Below, piece after piece: positions 7,864 to 16,005 of a stretch of DNA of 49,868 nt. The notes under the pieces were generated by a model. It had not been told where the DNA came from, searched no databases, and saw nothing but the letters and a program-made list of their open reading frames with translations. The first letter of the stretch is position 1, and every line of letters starts with the position of its first letter. The position numbers and the translations under genes are program-made. This DNA comes from Actinomyces dentalis DSM 19115 (lineage in GTDB: Bacteria > Actinomycetota > Actinomycetes > Actinomycetales > Actinomycetaceae), in contig NZ_AUBL01000034.1 of NCBI RefSeq assembly GCF_000429225.1, positions 1 to 49,868 on the forward strand, written 5' to 3'.

Positions 7864-8718
7864 TCAGTGCAGGGCCTCCAGGAGGGACTCGACGGCGGCC
7901 CGGACGATATGGGTCTGGGGCCGACGGGCGCGCCCGGACCCGCCGGCGGGATCGGCGGGCGCGCCGGGACCCGCCTGCCCGGGCGCCTCAGCGGCGCGGC
8001 GGCCGCTGTGCCGCCCGGAGCCGGCCCTGGCGCTCACGCGGTCGACGACGGCCAGGCCCGCCACGCGCACGCCCCGGGCGGCCATGGCCATGGCCTCGGC
8101 GACGGAGTCGGTGACGACGACGTCGGCCCCCAGCTCGGCCAGGAGGAGGGCCTCGGCGGGTGTGGGCAGCACCGGCCCGGGGATGAGGGCGGCGATGCCG
8201 GCCCCGGTCACGCCGTCGACCGTGGTGAGGCGCTCGGCGAAGGCGGTGTCCCAGGCGGCCTCGACGGTCCGCACGGCCGGGAAGAGGGGGGCGCCGGTGA
8301 GGCTGAGGTGGTCGCGCACTGCCAGGACGTCGCCGGGAACCAGCGCCCCCAGGCTGGAGGCGCGGGTGGCGAGGAGGGCGGCCCGCACCCGGGCCCCGGC
8401 GGCGATGCGCGCGAAGGCGGTGGTGCGGGCGGCGGACCTGCCCTCGAAAAGGCTGGTGCGGCCGCGGGCGATGAGAACGCCCAGACCGTCCTTCTCGTAG
8501 GTGACCAGCGCGTCCTCCTGGCCGACGCCGCCCGGGGCGCGCACGCCGGGCAGGAAGGACAGGCGCACCCGGGAGGCGGGCCGGCCCCAGGCCTCGTCGA
8601 GCTCGGTGAGGAGGGCCGGTTCGGCGATGACGAGGAGGTCGTGGCGGACGCGGCCGGTGGCGAGCAGCAGCGAGACGCCCTGGGGGTCCTCGTCCCAGGT
8701 GCTGGACTGTGCGGCCAC
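7864..8718 (-). CDS. Divergent purine nucleoside phosphorylase-like protein
   Basis: A 284-aa protein of the PNP/UDP phosphorylase superfamily, closest in layout to trimeric purine nucleoside phosphorylase. Matching blocks are LIARGRTSLFEGRS (family GRxHxYEG), GALVPGDVLAVRDHLSLTG (family GDxxxxxDHIN), PGPVLPTPAEALLLAELGADVV (family GPxxETPAE) and RGVRVAGLAVV. Several active-site positions differ: the phosphate-site His is Ser, the TNAAGG loop reads TRASS, Met-Ser of the base site reads Thr-Asp, and the base-binding Asn is Asp. The C-terminus is a low-complexity Pro/Ala/Gly stretch before a final helix. Start GTG at 8718 has AGGAGG seven bases upstream. Substrate may differ from inosine/guanosine, or activity may be lost. 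Confidence 0.7.
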   Translation of the reverse strand: MAAQSSTWDEDPQGVSLLLATGRVRHDLLVIAEPALLTELDEAWGRPASRVRLSFLPGVRAPGGVGQEDALVTYEKDGLGVLIARGRTSLFEGRSAARTTAFARIAAGARVRAALLATRASSLGALVPGDVLAVRDHLSLTGAPLFPAVRTVEAAWDTAFAERLTTVDGVTGAGIAALIPGPVLPTPAEALLLAELGADVVVTDSVAEAMAMAARGVRVAGLAVVDRVSARAGSGRHSGRRAAEAPGQAGPGAPADPAGGSGRARRPQTHIVRAAVESLLEALH

Positions 8719-8841
8719 GGCGCCTCCTCCTGCTCGGTCGGTTCGGTTGGCTCGAAGGGTACCCGTCCGGGCGGGAATGTCATTCCCCCGCCGGGAGGAG
8801 ACGGCGCGGGGCCGGCCCCGACGAATTCGCCGGGGCGGCGA

Positions 8842-9273
8842 TCACAGGGCGCGGTCGTAATAGATCTTGCCGCCGATCAGGGCCATCGCCATGAGGACTT
8901 CCACGCCCACGAGGACCGCGACGCCGTCCGCTCCCAGCAGTGCGGCCGCGGTGCCCGCGATCGCCGAGATCAGGCCGATGACGCCCGTGAGGCTCCAGGA
9001 GCGCAGCCACACCATCTTGTCCCTCTCGTCGTCCCTGCCCAGGATCTCGCGGGAGAAGACCGAGTCGCGCCCGCGCAGATCGAGCACGACGAGAACCAGG
9101 AAGACCGCGGTCGTCGCGCCGAGCCCCACGGCGAAACCGCCCAGATAGCTGCGGAGGTGGGAGCCGGCCGGAGCCAGCAGGCAGCCGGCGCCGGAGGCCG
9201 CGGCGAGGACGGCGCACAGGATCAGGTAGGCGAGTCCGCGCCGACGCGGCGCCCACCGGGAGTGCTCAGGCAT
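8842..9273 (-). CDS. Four-helix membrane protein (DUF2178-like), operon with XRE regulator
   Basis: A 143-aa protein with four predicted membrane segments (about residues 13-35, 43-65, 93-113, 118-136) and a charged cytoplasmic loop SREILGRDDERDKM between the second and third. This layout and the link to a short XRE repressor resemble DUF2178/DUF3796 families of unknown function. Its ATG overlaps the end of the upstream XRE gene by 8 bp, so the two are translationally coupled. Confidence 0.75.
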   Translation of the reverse strand: MPEHSRWAPRRRGLAYLILCAVLAAASGAGCLLAPAGSHLRSYLGGFAVGLGATTAVFLVLVVLDLRGRDSVFSREILGRDDERDKMVWLRSWSLTGVIGLISAIAGTAAALLGADGVAVLVGVEVLMAMALIGGKIYYDRAL

Positions 9274-9454
9274 GGAAGATCTCCTCGACGGTGGAATCGA
9301 AGTAGCGGGCGATGGCGATCGCTAAAGGCAGGGAGGGATCGTATTTGCCCTTCTCAATGGAGTTGACGCTCTGCCGGGAGACGCCGAGCTCCTGACCGAG
9401 TTGTGCCTGCGTGAGCCCCTTGGCCTCGCGCAGGGCGCGCACGTCGTTGTCCAT
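9266..9454 (-). CDS. Short XRE-family helix-turn-helix regulator
   Basis: A 62-aa stand-alone HTH_3 domain: LREAKGLTQAQLGQELGVSRQSVNSIEKGKYDPSL followed by a C-terminal IARYFDSTVEEIF helix. Start at ATG 9454 is supported by AAGGAGA five bases upstream. These minimal repressors usually control their own operon, and the palindrome at 10291-10318 in front of the four-gene operon is the obvious candidate target. Confidence 0.88.
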   Translation of the reverse strand: MDNDVRALREAKGLTQAQLGQELGVSRQSVNSIEKGKYDPSLPLAIAIARYFDSTVEEIFHA

Positions 9455-9465
9455 TGAGGTCTCCT

Positions 9466-9666
9466 TCACCGTCGGGTCCGATCGTAGCGAAAGGTGGGCG
9501 CGAGAAGGACGGCGCCCGCTACCAGGAGAACAGCCGCGATGACGGTGTGCCATCCGCCCAGGAGCGGAGCGAACTCCCCGACGGCGGCGAGCTGGGACAG
9601 GAAGAGGAGGCCGAACCCCTGGGCGCGGCGGCGGCGAACGCTTCTCGGAAGGTCGCGGACGCACAT
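9466..9666 (-). CDS. Small two-helix membrane protein, hypothetical
   Basis: A 66-aa protein with two hydrophobic segments (about residues 17-35 and 40-57), a basic N-terminus and a basic tail. It lies one base after the stop of the upstream membrane gene and 11 bp before the XRE gene, so it is part of the same operon. No family is recognised. Confidence 0.6.
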   Translation of the reverse strand: MCVRDLPRSVRRRRAQGFGLLFLSQLAAVGEFAPLLGGWHTVIAAVLLVAGAVLLAPTFRYDRTRR

Positions 9667-9667
9667 C

Positions 9668-10096
9668 TCAGGCGCCCGTCCCGGCGGCGGCGCCGGCGGG
9701 CGAGACGGCCCGCCTCCAGTGAGCCCCGATCGCGCGCCCGGCGATCGCGCCCATGAACAGCAGCGTGGACACCACGACGCCGATGAGCAGGCCGTCGACG
9801 ATGAAGGGCGGGCGGATCTGGACCATCATCATCGTCGGGTAGACGATTCCGAACCAGACGGCCGAGGAGATGAGGCTCATGAGCACATGACTGTTGAGGG
9901 GCCGGGTCCGGCGGGCCCGGTAGACGGCGCCCGCGATGCGGGCGATGAGGCCGACGACGACGAGACTCACCCCCATGCCGATCATGAGATCGCGCCCGCC
10001 GGCCGAGATCGGGGGGTGTCCGATGAGGACGGCGGATTCGAGGGCGGCGCCGGAGACGACGAGCAGGGGGGACACGGTGCGGATGACGGTGTTCAT
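9668..10096 (-). CDS. Membrane protein, first gene of XRE operon
   Basis: A 142-aa protein with four membrane segments (about 8-28, 36-58, 70-92, 98-118) and a Gly/Ala-rich tail. The ATG at 10096 starts the conserved-looking hydrophobic protein; the frame is open further upstream but that part is antisense to hrpB. No family is recognised. As first gene behind the operator at 10291-10318 it defines a four-gene operon with two membrane proteins, an XRE repressor and a DUF2178-like protein. Confidence 0.7.
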   Translation of the reverse strand: MNTVIRTVSPLLVVSGAALESAVLIGHPPISAGGRDLMIGMGVSLVVVGLIARIAGAVYRARRTRPLNSHVLMSLISSAVWFGIVYPTMMMVQIRPPFIVDGLLIGVVVSTLLFMGAIAGRAIGAHWRRAVSPAGAAAGTGA

Positions 10097-10290
10097 GACG
10101 GGTTCCGTTTCGATGTGGTGGGTGGATGGGCGGTGGATGAGTGGACGGGCGGAAAGACGGTGAACGGCGGGCGGACAGGTGACGGCCGGGGCCGGGGCGG
10201 TCGGGGCGCGGCGGTCGGGGTCTTCCCCTTCCGCTGCGGCACCGGGCCGGACCCCGTCGGGCCTGTCAGGCTTGCTTGACATGTCTAGTG

Positions 10291-10318
10291 TGCTTGACGC
10301 GAGCGCTCGTGTCAAGCA
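10291..10318. promoter_or_regulatory. 28-bp near-perfect palindromic operator
   Basis: TGCTTGACGCGAGCG followed by its complement, with 13 of 14 base pairs matching. On the minus strand its half-site supplies TTGACA (10315-10310), followed 17 bases later by CACACT. The palindrome thus lies across the spacer of a plausible promoter for the membrane/XRE operon, as expected for repressor control. Confidence 0.65.
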
Positions 10319-10342
10319 TCCTTTGCAACCAATTCTCTTCGG

Positions 10343-10348
10343 CATGAT
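10343..10348 (+). promoter_or_regulatory. -10 box for leaderless hrpB
   Basis: CATGAT, six bases (GGGGCC), then the GTG at 10355. Confidence 0.45.
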
Positions 10349-10354
10349 GGGGCC

Positions 10355-13264
10355 GTGGACTCCACCGCCCCCGACCCGATCGCACGGCTCCTCGCCTCGC
10401 CGCCGGACCTGCCCGTCGTCGTCGGCCTGCCCCGGCTGCGCACACTGCTCGCCGGCGCCGGGGCGGGCGCCGCGGGGCCCGCCGCATCCGCCGCGGGTCC
10501 CGCGCCCGCCGCGAGGTCCGACCCGGCCGCGTCCGGCGCGTCCGGCGCCTCCCCCGCGCCCGTCCCGGCCAGCACGGGGCCCGCCCCGGCCGTCGTCGTC
10601 ACCGCACCGCCCGGCACCGGCAAGACCACGCTGGTCCCACCGCTCGTCGCCGACGTCGTCGCCCGCCTCCCGCCCGACGGCGCCGGCCGGTCTCGCCGCG
10701 TCGTCGTCACCCAGCCGCGGCGCGTGGCCGCCCGGGCCGCCGCCCGCCGCCTCGCGGCGCTCCTGGGCGAACCGGTGGGGCGCACCGTCGGATACGCCGT
10801 GCGGGGCGAGCGCGTCGTCGGCCGCGACACCCGCATCGAGATCGTCACCGCCGGCCTCCTCCTGCGCCGCCTCCAGGACGACCCCGAGCTGAGCGGCGCG
10901 GCCGCCGTCGTCCTCGACGAGGTCCACGAGCGCTCCCTCGACTCCGACCTCCTCATGGCCCTCCTCCTCGACGCCCGCGGCGCCCTGCGCGAGGACCTGC
11001 GGCTGGTCGCCATGTCCGCGACCGCCGACCTGACCCGCCTGCCCGACATCCTCGGCGCCCCCGGCTCCCCCGCCCCGGTCCTCGACGTCCCCAGCCCCCT
11101 CCATCCGATCGCCGAGCACTGGGCGCCGCCGCCGTCCGCCGTCGCGCGCCTGGGGCCGCACGGGGTGCCGCGCGAATTCCTCGCCCACGTCGCCGCCACC
11201 GCCGAGCGGGCCCTGGACGAGCGGCCCGGGGACGCCCTCGTCTTCCTGCCCGGGGCGCGCGAGGTCGACGACGTCGTCGCCCGCCTGCGCCGCGCGCTGC
11301 CCGAGTCCGTCGACGTCCTGCCGCTGCACGGGCGCCTGCCCGCCGCCGCCCAGGACGCCGCCCTGGCGCCCTCCGCCCCGGGCCGGCGCCGGGTGGTCGT
11401 GTCCACGAACGTCGCCGAGTCCTCCCTGACCGTGTCCGGGGTGCGGATCGTCGTCGACTCCACGCTGACCCGCCGGCCGCGCCTGGACGTGGCCCGGGCG
11501 ATGAGCGGCCTGGTCACCGTGGGCGTCTCGCGCTCGGCAGGGATCCAGCGGGCGGGGCGCGCCGGGCGCGAGGGGCCCGGCGCCGTCCACCGCTGCTGCA
11601 CGCCCGTGGACTGGGCGCGCTCCCCGCAGGCGCCGAGCCCGGAGATCGCCTCGGCGGACCTGACCCGCGCCGCCCTGGAGCTGGCCGTGTGGGGCGCGCC
11701 CGACGGCGCCGGCCTGAGCTGGATCGAGCCGCCCCCCGAGGCCGCGATGCGGGTCGCCCGCCGGACGCTGGCCGGGCTCGGGCTCGTGGAGGACGGGGAG
11801 GACGGGGCGGTCACGGCCCTGGGGCGGGCGGTGGCGGCCCTGCCCGCGGAGGTCCGCGAGGCTCGGGCGCTGCTGGCCGCCGCGCGGAGGATCGGGATCC
11901 GCCGGGCCGCCGAGGCCGCCGCCCTGCTGACCGCGGACCTGCGGGCGCCCGCGGCCGACCTGACCGCGCTGGCGCGCCGGGTGCGCGAGGGCGGGGCGGT
12001 CGGCCGGACCTGGCGGGCGGAGGCGAAACGGCTGGAGGCGGCGGCCTCCCGGGCGGACTCGGCGGCGGTGGCGGCGGTGGCGGCACCGCCCGCGCCGACG
12101 TCGGCGGCACCGTCGACAGCACCGGCACCATCGTCGTCGACGTCGGCAGGGCTGTCAGCACCGGCCGTATCGCCGGCAACGGCATCACCTCCGGGCCCGG
12201 CGGGCGACGGGTCCGACGGGTACGACGGGAGGGTCGCGGGACTGGCGCAGACCGTCGGAGTGGTGAGCGCCCTGGCCCGCCCGGAGTGGATCGCCCTGCG
12301 CCGCGGCCCCGCCCCCATGCCGGGCCGGTCGGCGAGCTACGCGACGGTCGGCGGCACGGGGGTGCAGCTGCCGCCCGACTCGCCGCTGGCGTCCAGCCCG
12401 TGGCTCGCCGTCGCCGACGTCGACCTGGCCCCGGGGCGGGGCGACGCCCTCATCCGGGCCGCCGCGCCGATCGACGAGGAACTCGCGCTGGACGTCGCCG
12501 CCCCCTGGCTGGTGCAGGAGGAGCGCACCGGCTGGGTCGGCGGGCGCCTGCGCTCCGAGCGGGTGCGGCGCCTCGGGGCGATCGAGCTGGCCGTCGCGCC
12601 CGCCGGTACGCCGTCGCCCGCGGCGGTGGCCGACGCCGTCGTCGCCGCCTGCCGGGAGCAGGGGCCGGGGATCCTGCCGTGGGAGGGCGGGGCGGCCGGA
12701 CTGCGGGCGCGCCTGGCGCTGCTGCACCGCGAGCTCGGCGAGCCCTGGCCGGCGATGGACGACGACTCGCTGCTGGCGCGCGCCGGGGACTGGCTCGCCC
12801 CGGCCGTGGAGCAGTTGGCGGCCCGGTCGCGGCGCTTCGATCTGGGGGCCCTGGATTTGACGACGGCGCTGCGGGCGCTTCTGCCCTGGCCGCAGGCCGC
12901 ACGGCTCGACGAGCTGGTGCCGGAGCGGATCGAGGTGCCCTCGGGCTCGCGCGTGCGGGTGGAGTACGGCGCCTGCGGTGAGCGTCCGGTTCTGGCGGTG
13001 CGGGTGCAGGAGTGCTTCGGCTGGGAGGAGACGCCGCGGGTGGTGGACGGGCGCGTGCCGGTGCTCCTGCACCTGCTGTCCCCGGCGCGCCGACCGGTGG
13101 CGGTCACCGACGATCTGCGCTCCTTCTGGGCCGGGCCCTACCAGCAGGTGCGCCGCGAGATGCGCGGGCGCTACCCCAAGCACGCCTGGCCGGAGGATCC
13201 GCGGCGCCCCGGGCGCCCCGAGGGGTCGTCGTCCGCCCGGCGTGGCCCCCGCCCCTCCGTCTGA
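10355..13264 (+). CDS. hrpB: ATP-dependent helicase HrpB
   Basis: A 969-aa DEAH-box helicase of the HrpB type. Domain order: short N-terminal segment, a Gly/Ala/Pro-rich insert (about 35-75), Walker A PPGTGKTT (85-92), VTQPRRVAA, DEVHERS (188-194), MSATADL, helicase C domain with VVSTNVAESSLTV and QRAGRAGREGPG, HA2 region, an acidic/low-complexity Ala/Ser/Thr/Pro insert (about 575-625), and the HrpB C-terminal domain ending with AWPEDPRRPGRPEG. Start is GTG 10355, preceded by a -10-like CATGAT. The final five codons and the stop lie inside the left arm of a perfect 301-bp inverted repeat. Confidence 0.94.
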   Translation: MDSTAPDPIARLLASPPDLPVVVGLPRLRTLLAGAGAGAAGPAASAAGPAPAARSDPAASGASGASPAPVPASTGPAPAVVVTAPPGTGKTTLVPPLVADVVARLPPDGAGRSRRVVVTQPRRVAARAAARRLAALLGEPVGRTVGYAVRGERVVGRDTRIEIVTAGLLLRRLQDDPELSGAAAVVLDEVHERSLDSDLLMALLLDARGALREDLRLVAMSATADLTRLPDILGAPGSPAPVLDVPSPLHPIAEHWAPPPSAVARLGPHGVPREFLAHVAATAERALDERPGDALVFLPGAREVDDVVARLRRALPESVDVLPLHGRLPAAAQDAALAPSAPGRRRVVVSTNVAESSLTVSGVRIVVDSTLTRRPRLDVARAMSGLVTVGVSRSAGIQRAGRAGREGPGAVHRCCTPVDWARSPQAPSPEIASADLTRAALELAVWGAPDGAGLSWIEPPPEAAMRVARRTLAGLGLVEDGEDGAVTALGRAVAALPAEVREARALLAAARRIGIRRAAEAAALLTADLRAPAADLTALARRVREGGAVGRTWRAEAKRLEAAASRADSAAVAAVAAPPAPTSAAPSTAPAPSSSTSAGLSAPAVSPATASPPGPAGDGSDGYDGRVAGLAQTVGVVSALARPEWIALRRGPAPMPGRSASYATVGGTGVQLPPDSPLASSPWLAVADVDLAPGRGDALIRAAAPIDEELALDVAAPWLVQEERTGWVGGRLRSERVRRLGAIELAVAPAGTPSPAAVADAVVAACREQGPGILPWEGGAAGLRARLALLHRELGEPWPAMDDDSLLARAGDWLAPAVEQLAARSRRFDLGALDLTTALRALLPWPQAARLDELVPERIEVPSGSRVRVEYGACGERPVLAVRVQECFGWEETPRVVDGRVPVLLHLLSPARRPVAVTDDLRSFWAGPYQQVRREMRGRYPKHAWPEDPRRPGRPEGSSSARRGPRPSV

Positions 13265-13547
13265 GGCCCGCCCCTCGGGGGAGTCGTCCGGGCGCTGCTT
13301 GACGCCTGCGCCGGCGTCAAGCGGCGACCCCGCCCACCCCGGGGAGTCGTTCCCGCGCCCACGAAGTGACGAAAACCGCGACCGGCGACCCCGCCCCCCG
13401 GGGGGAGTCGATTCGGTGATGTCACCTCAGATCGCATTGTGCGAGGTGGGATGGCGAGAATCGAGCGCAGGCGGATTCCGTCGCGCTGGGCTCGCACGGC
13501 GCGAGCCGGGGTGGATTCCGTCGCGCTGAGCTCGCATTACGCAAGCC
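13247..13547 (+). repeat. Left arm of perfect 301-bp inverted repeat
   Basis: Identical base for base to the complement of 14646-14946. The arm begins within the last codons of hrpB. Inside it are a 10-bp-arm palindrome (13297-13322, GCTTGACGCC/GGCGTCAAGC with a 6-nt loop, a possible hrpB terminator) and a 42-bp-spaced duplication of GGATTCCGTCGCGCTG. Confidence 0.95.
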
Positions 13548-13726
13548 CGCCCCGGCCCGCGCTGGACCCGACCCCGGAATTTCGTTGAGCGGACATGGAA
13601 TTACGCAAGCCGGCCCCGGATCCTCCCCGGCCCTGGAACCTCACTGGGGCCGGGTCTCGCCAGCCGGGTCCGCACCGGCCCGGAGCCGGGGGCGTGCTCC
13701 GGACCGTGGGTTCGTCGTCGTCCTCA

Positions 13727-14068
13727 TCACCGGGCCCGTGCGGGTCCTCGTCCCGGTGCCGGTACTCTCGTTCGCGTCGGTCTTGCATGCGGGGGCCGGG
13801 TGCGCCCCGGCCCGCGGGCGCCGGCGGGAGAGTCTCCGGGCCAGATCCCGGCGGGAGTCCGGACACCGCCTCGCCCCTCGTCCGCGCCGCCGCACCGGAG
13901 CTGCCGGGGAAGCGGCCCCGCGAGAGCCAGCGGGGGTGCCACCTGGACCCGCGACGACCCCAGGGGGTGCGGACCCGGTCGGTGCGGGTCGAGCCCGGGG
14001 CGGCCGTAGCTGGCGCGGACCGAGCCCAGGGAGAGTGCGGGCCCGGGAAGGTTGTTCAGCAGGCTCAT
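13727..14068 (-). CDS. Doubtful 113-aa reading frame inside inverted-repeat core
   Basis: ATG at 14068 preceded by AGGAGA at eight bases. The first 25 residues (MSLLNNLPGPALSLGSVRAS...) look protein-like, but the rest is Pro/Arg/Gly-rich and resembles random GC-rich translation. No family is recognised. It may be the 5' remnant of a lost gene. Confidence 0.2.
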   Translation of the reverse strand: MSLLNNLPGPALSLGSVRASYGRPGLDPHRPGPHPLGSSRVQVAPPLALAGPLPRQLRCGGADEGRGGVRTPAGIWPGDSPAGARGPGRTRPPHARPTRTRVPAPGRGPARAR

Positions 14069-14188
14069 GGCGGTGCTCTCCTGTTCGGACAACTTGCGTT
14101 CCGCTGGACCACGGCGGTCCGACCGTCGTTCTCGAGTGCGAAGTGCACGTCTCGGCGTCCGGGGCGCAGCGGTGTCGGGCGCCGTGGT

Positions 14189-14300
14189 CCGCGAGATCGC
14201 CGGGTAACCCGCGAGAACGTCACTTGACTCGCGAGATCGTCACTTAACCCGCGAGAACGTCTGCTAGAGGTACGTTCTCGCGGGTTAAGTGACGTGCTCG
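14189..14300. repeat. 20-bp-periodic palindromic array, copy A (4+2 units)
   Basis: CGCGAG motifs at 14190, 14210, 14230 and 14250, exactly 20 bp apart, face two complementary motifs after an 11-nt centre (CTGCTAGAGGT, 14261-14271). The inner arms 14238-14260 and 14272-14294 are a perfect 23-bp inverted repeat. The unit is roughly CGCGAGAACGTCACTTAACC. The same centre with arms exchanged (2+4 units) occurs at 32369-32483. Confidence 0.9.
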
Positions 14301-14645
14301 TGAACTGGCCGCGTCACGGCATGCGAGACGCCGTCCCACCATGCGGGATGACCGGCGGGGGCGCCGGAACCGCCCCCGATGCCGCCCGGGCCGCCCCCGG
14401 CACCCGACCCGCCGATCCCGCCGCGCCCGACCTCACCCCGACGCGCCCGGAGGCGACCCGAGCGGGCCGTCACGGCCGGCCCCCGTGCCCCAACGCCCTC
14501 AACGACCCCTCGCATCACACCCGGGAGACGCACTCGGACGCCTTCGCAACAGCCCTTCTGACGAGGAGGACCCGCCCGAGCAGACCGTCACCACGACCTT
14601 CACACCCCACGCCTTCAAAACCACCCCTGAACAACCTTTCGGGTC

Positions 14646-14946
14646 GGCTTGCGTAATGCGAGCTCAGCGCGACGGAATCCACCCCGGCTCGCGCCGTGCG
14701 AGCCCAGCGCGACGGAATCCGCCTGCGCTCGATTCTCGCCATCCCACCTCGCACAATGCGATCTGAGGTGACATCACCGAATCGACTCCCCCCGGGGGGC
14801 GGGGTCGCCGGTCGCGGTTTTCGTCACTTCGTGGGCGCGGGAACGACTCCCCGGGGTGGGCGGGGTCGCCGCTTGACGCCGGCGCAGGCGTCAAGCAGCG
14901 CCCGGACGACTCCCCCGAGGGGCGGGCCTCAGACGGAGGGGCGGGG
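14646..14946 (-). repeat. Right arm of perfect 301-bp inverted repeat
   Basis: Exact reverse complement of 13247-13547. Its outer edge runs into a degenerate second copy of the GACTCCCCCG...GCGGGCCTCAGACGGAGGG segment (about 14967-15003), so this side carries an extra partial repeat. Confidence 0.95.
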
Positions 14947-15063
14947 CTCACACCGGGCGACACCGCTCGACTCCCCCGGGGCGGGCCTCAGACGGAGGGA
15001 CGGGGGCCACACCGAGCGGCGCGCCGGGGCCGGGCCGCATTCCCGACTCCCCGTCCGAGGACG

Positions 15064-15143
15064 GCGCGGCCTGCACGACCGCGGAGGACAGAAGCACCCG
15101 CTGAAAGGCCGAACAAGCGCGGCCTGCACGACCGCGGAGGACA
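15064..15143. repeat. 27-bp direct repeat upstream of tRNA-Ser region
   Basis: GCGCGGCCTGCACGACCGCG plus GAGGACA occurs at 15064-15090 and 15117-15143, 53 bp apart. Function unknown; it lies between the inverted-repeat arm and the tRNA 3' end. Confidence 0.8.
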
Positions 15144-15206
15144 CGGCCGCGAGCGACGAGGCCCGGCGCCGCGACTTTCCGCCGCGGCACCGGACCCCTC
15201 CCGTCA

Positions 15207-15295
15207 TGGCGGTAGCGCTGGGATTCGAACCCAGGGTGGCTATGAACCACACAGACTTTCGAGATCTGCACCTTCGGCCGCTCGGACACGCTACC
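15207..15295 (-). tRNA. tRNA-Ser (CGA)
   Basis: On the minus strand the acceptor stem is GGTAGCG/CGCTACC, followed by discriminator G and encoded CCA (15207-15209). The anticodon stem CAGAT/GTCTG carries the loop CTCGAAA, giving anticodon CGA for UCG codons. A long variable arm typical of class-II tRNA and the T-loop GGTTCGAATCC are present. It lies next to tadA and the acetyltransferase gene. Confidence 0.95.
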
Positions 15296-15357
15296 TCAGG
15301 CGTTGAGGGTACACGGCGTCGCGCCCGCCGCCCAATCCCGGACGACTGCGAGGTCGC

Positions 15358-15993
15358 TCACGAAGGCGGGCCTGGCGCCGTTGCGGCCTCGACCCCGCCC
15401 CCGAGGCCCTGCCCGATCTCCTCCTCGGTGAGACGGCGGATGACCTTGGCGGGCACCCCGCCGACGATCGTGAACTCGGGCACGTCCCGGGTGACGACGG
15501 CGCCCGCGGCCACGACCGCGCCGTCGCCGATCCTCACCCCGGCGAGCACCGTGACGTTCGCGCCGATCCAGACCCTCCGCCCGATGCGGATGGGGGCGGG
15601 GACGACGCGGCCCCGCCGGGCCACCGACAGCTCGTGGTTGAGGGTCGCCAGGACCACGTTGTGCCCGATGAGGCTGCCCGCGCCGATCCAGATGCCGCCC
15701 TGGTCCTGGAACCGGCAGCCGGAGTTGATGAAGACGTTCTCGGCCAGGTGGATATTGCGCCCGAAGTCGGATGTGAAGGGCGGGAAGATCCTGAATCCCG
15801 ACGGCGCGGGCTCGCCGGTGATCCGGCCGAAGAGCTCGGCGCGCTCCCGCGGCGCGAGGTACTCGCCGTTGAGCCTGGCGGTCAGGCGGCGGGTGCGCTC
15901 GCCGATCTCGACCATGAAGGCGTGGACCTCGGAATCGTCTGGCAGCGCCTCGCCCCGGGCAACGAGCTCGCGGAATTCCTCCAGGGTCGTCAT
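15358..15993 (-). CDS. Sugar O-acetyltransferase (maltose/galactoside type, LacA/Maa family)
   Basis: A 211-aa left-handed beta-helix acetyltransferase that transfers acetyl from acetyl-CoA to a sugar hydroxyl. The N-terminal Mac domain contains ALPDDSEVHAF and ARLNGEYLAPRERAELFGRI; hexapeptide repeats follow (GGIWIGAGSLIGHNVVL, RRVWIGANVTVLAGVRIGDGAVVAAGAVVTRDVP) with the catalytic His in TLNHEL and the C-terminal VGGVPAKVIRRLTEEE. The ATG at 15993 lies 12 bp after the tadA stop but has its own TAGGGT box six bases upstream, so it may be transcribed both with tadA and alone as a leaderless message. Confidence 0.9.
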   Translation of the reverse strand: MTTLEEFRELVARGEALPDDSEVHAFMVEIGERTRRLTARLNGEYLAPRERAELFGRITGEPAPSGFRIFPPFTSDFGRNIHLAENVFINSGCRFQDQGGIWIGAGSLIGHNVVLATLNHELSVARRGRVVPAPIRIGRRVWIGANVTVLAGVRIGDGAVVAAGAVVTRDVPEFTIVGGVPAKVIRRLTEEEIGQGLGGGVEAATAPGPPS

Positions 15994-15999
15994 GACCCG

Positions 16000-16005
16000 A
16001 CCCTA
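16000..16005 (-). promoter_or_regulatory. -10 box for leaderless acetyltransferase gene
   Basis: TAGGGT on the minus strand, six bases, then the ATG at 15993. It overlaps the gap after tadA. Confidence 0.45.

Larger units (their letters stand above)
13548..14645. other. 1.1-kb core between inverted-repeat arms
   Basis: No confident gene. It carries a second ATTACGCAAGCC copy shortly after the left arm (the arm itself ends with the same motif), a weak minus-strand reading frame with a ribosome site (13727-14068), and the 20-bp-periodic palindromic array at 14189-14300. The right third (14345-14640) shows nothing further. Confidence 0.7.

Noticed and set aside
10312-12318. Long minus-strand frames antisense to hrpB
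   Set aside because: hrpB has every helicase motif in frame; the antisense frames are low-complexity Arg/Ala/Ser sequence.
14189-14300. CRISPR array reading of the 20-bp-periodic repeats
   Set aside because: There are no unique spacers of constant length, the units face each other around a centre, and no cas genes are present.
13247-14946. Classical transposon bounded by inverted repeats
   Set aside because: The core holds no transposase, the arms are too long for typical ends, and no target-site duplication is visible.
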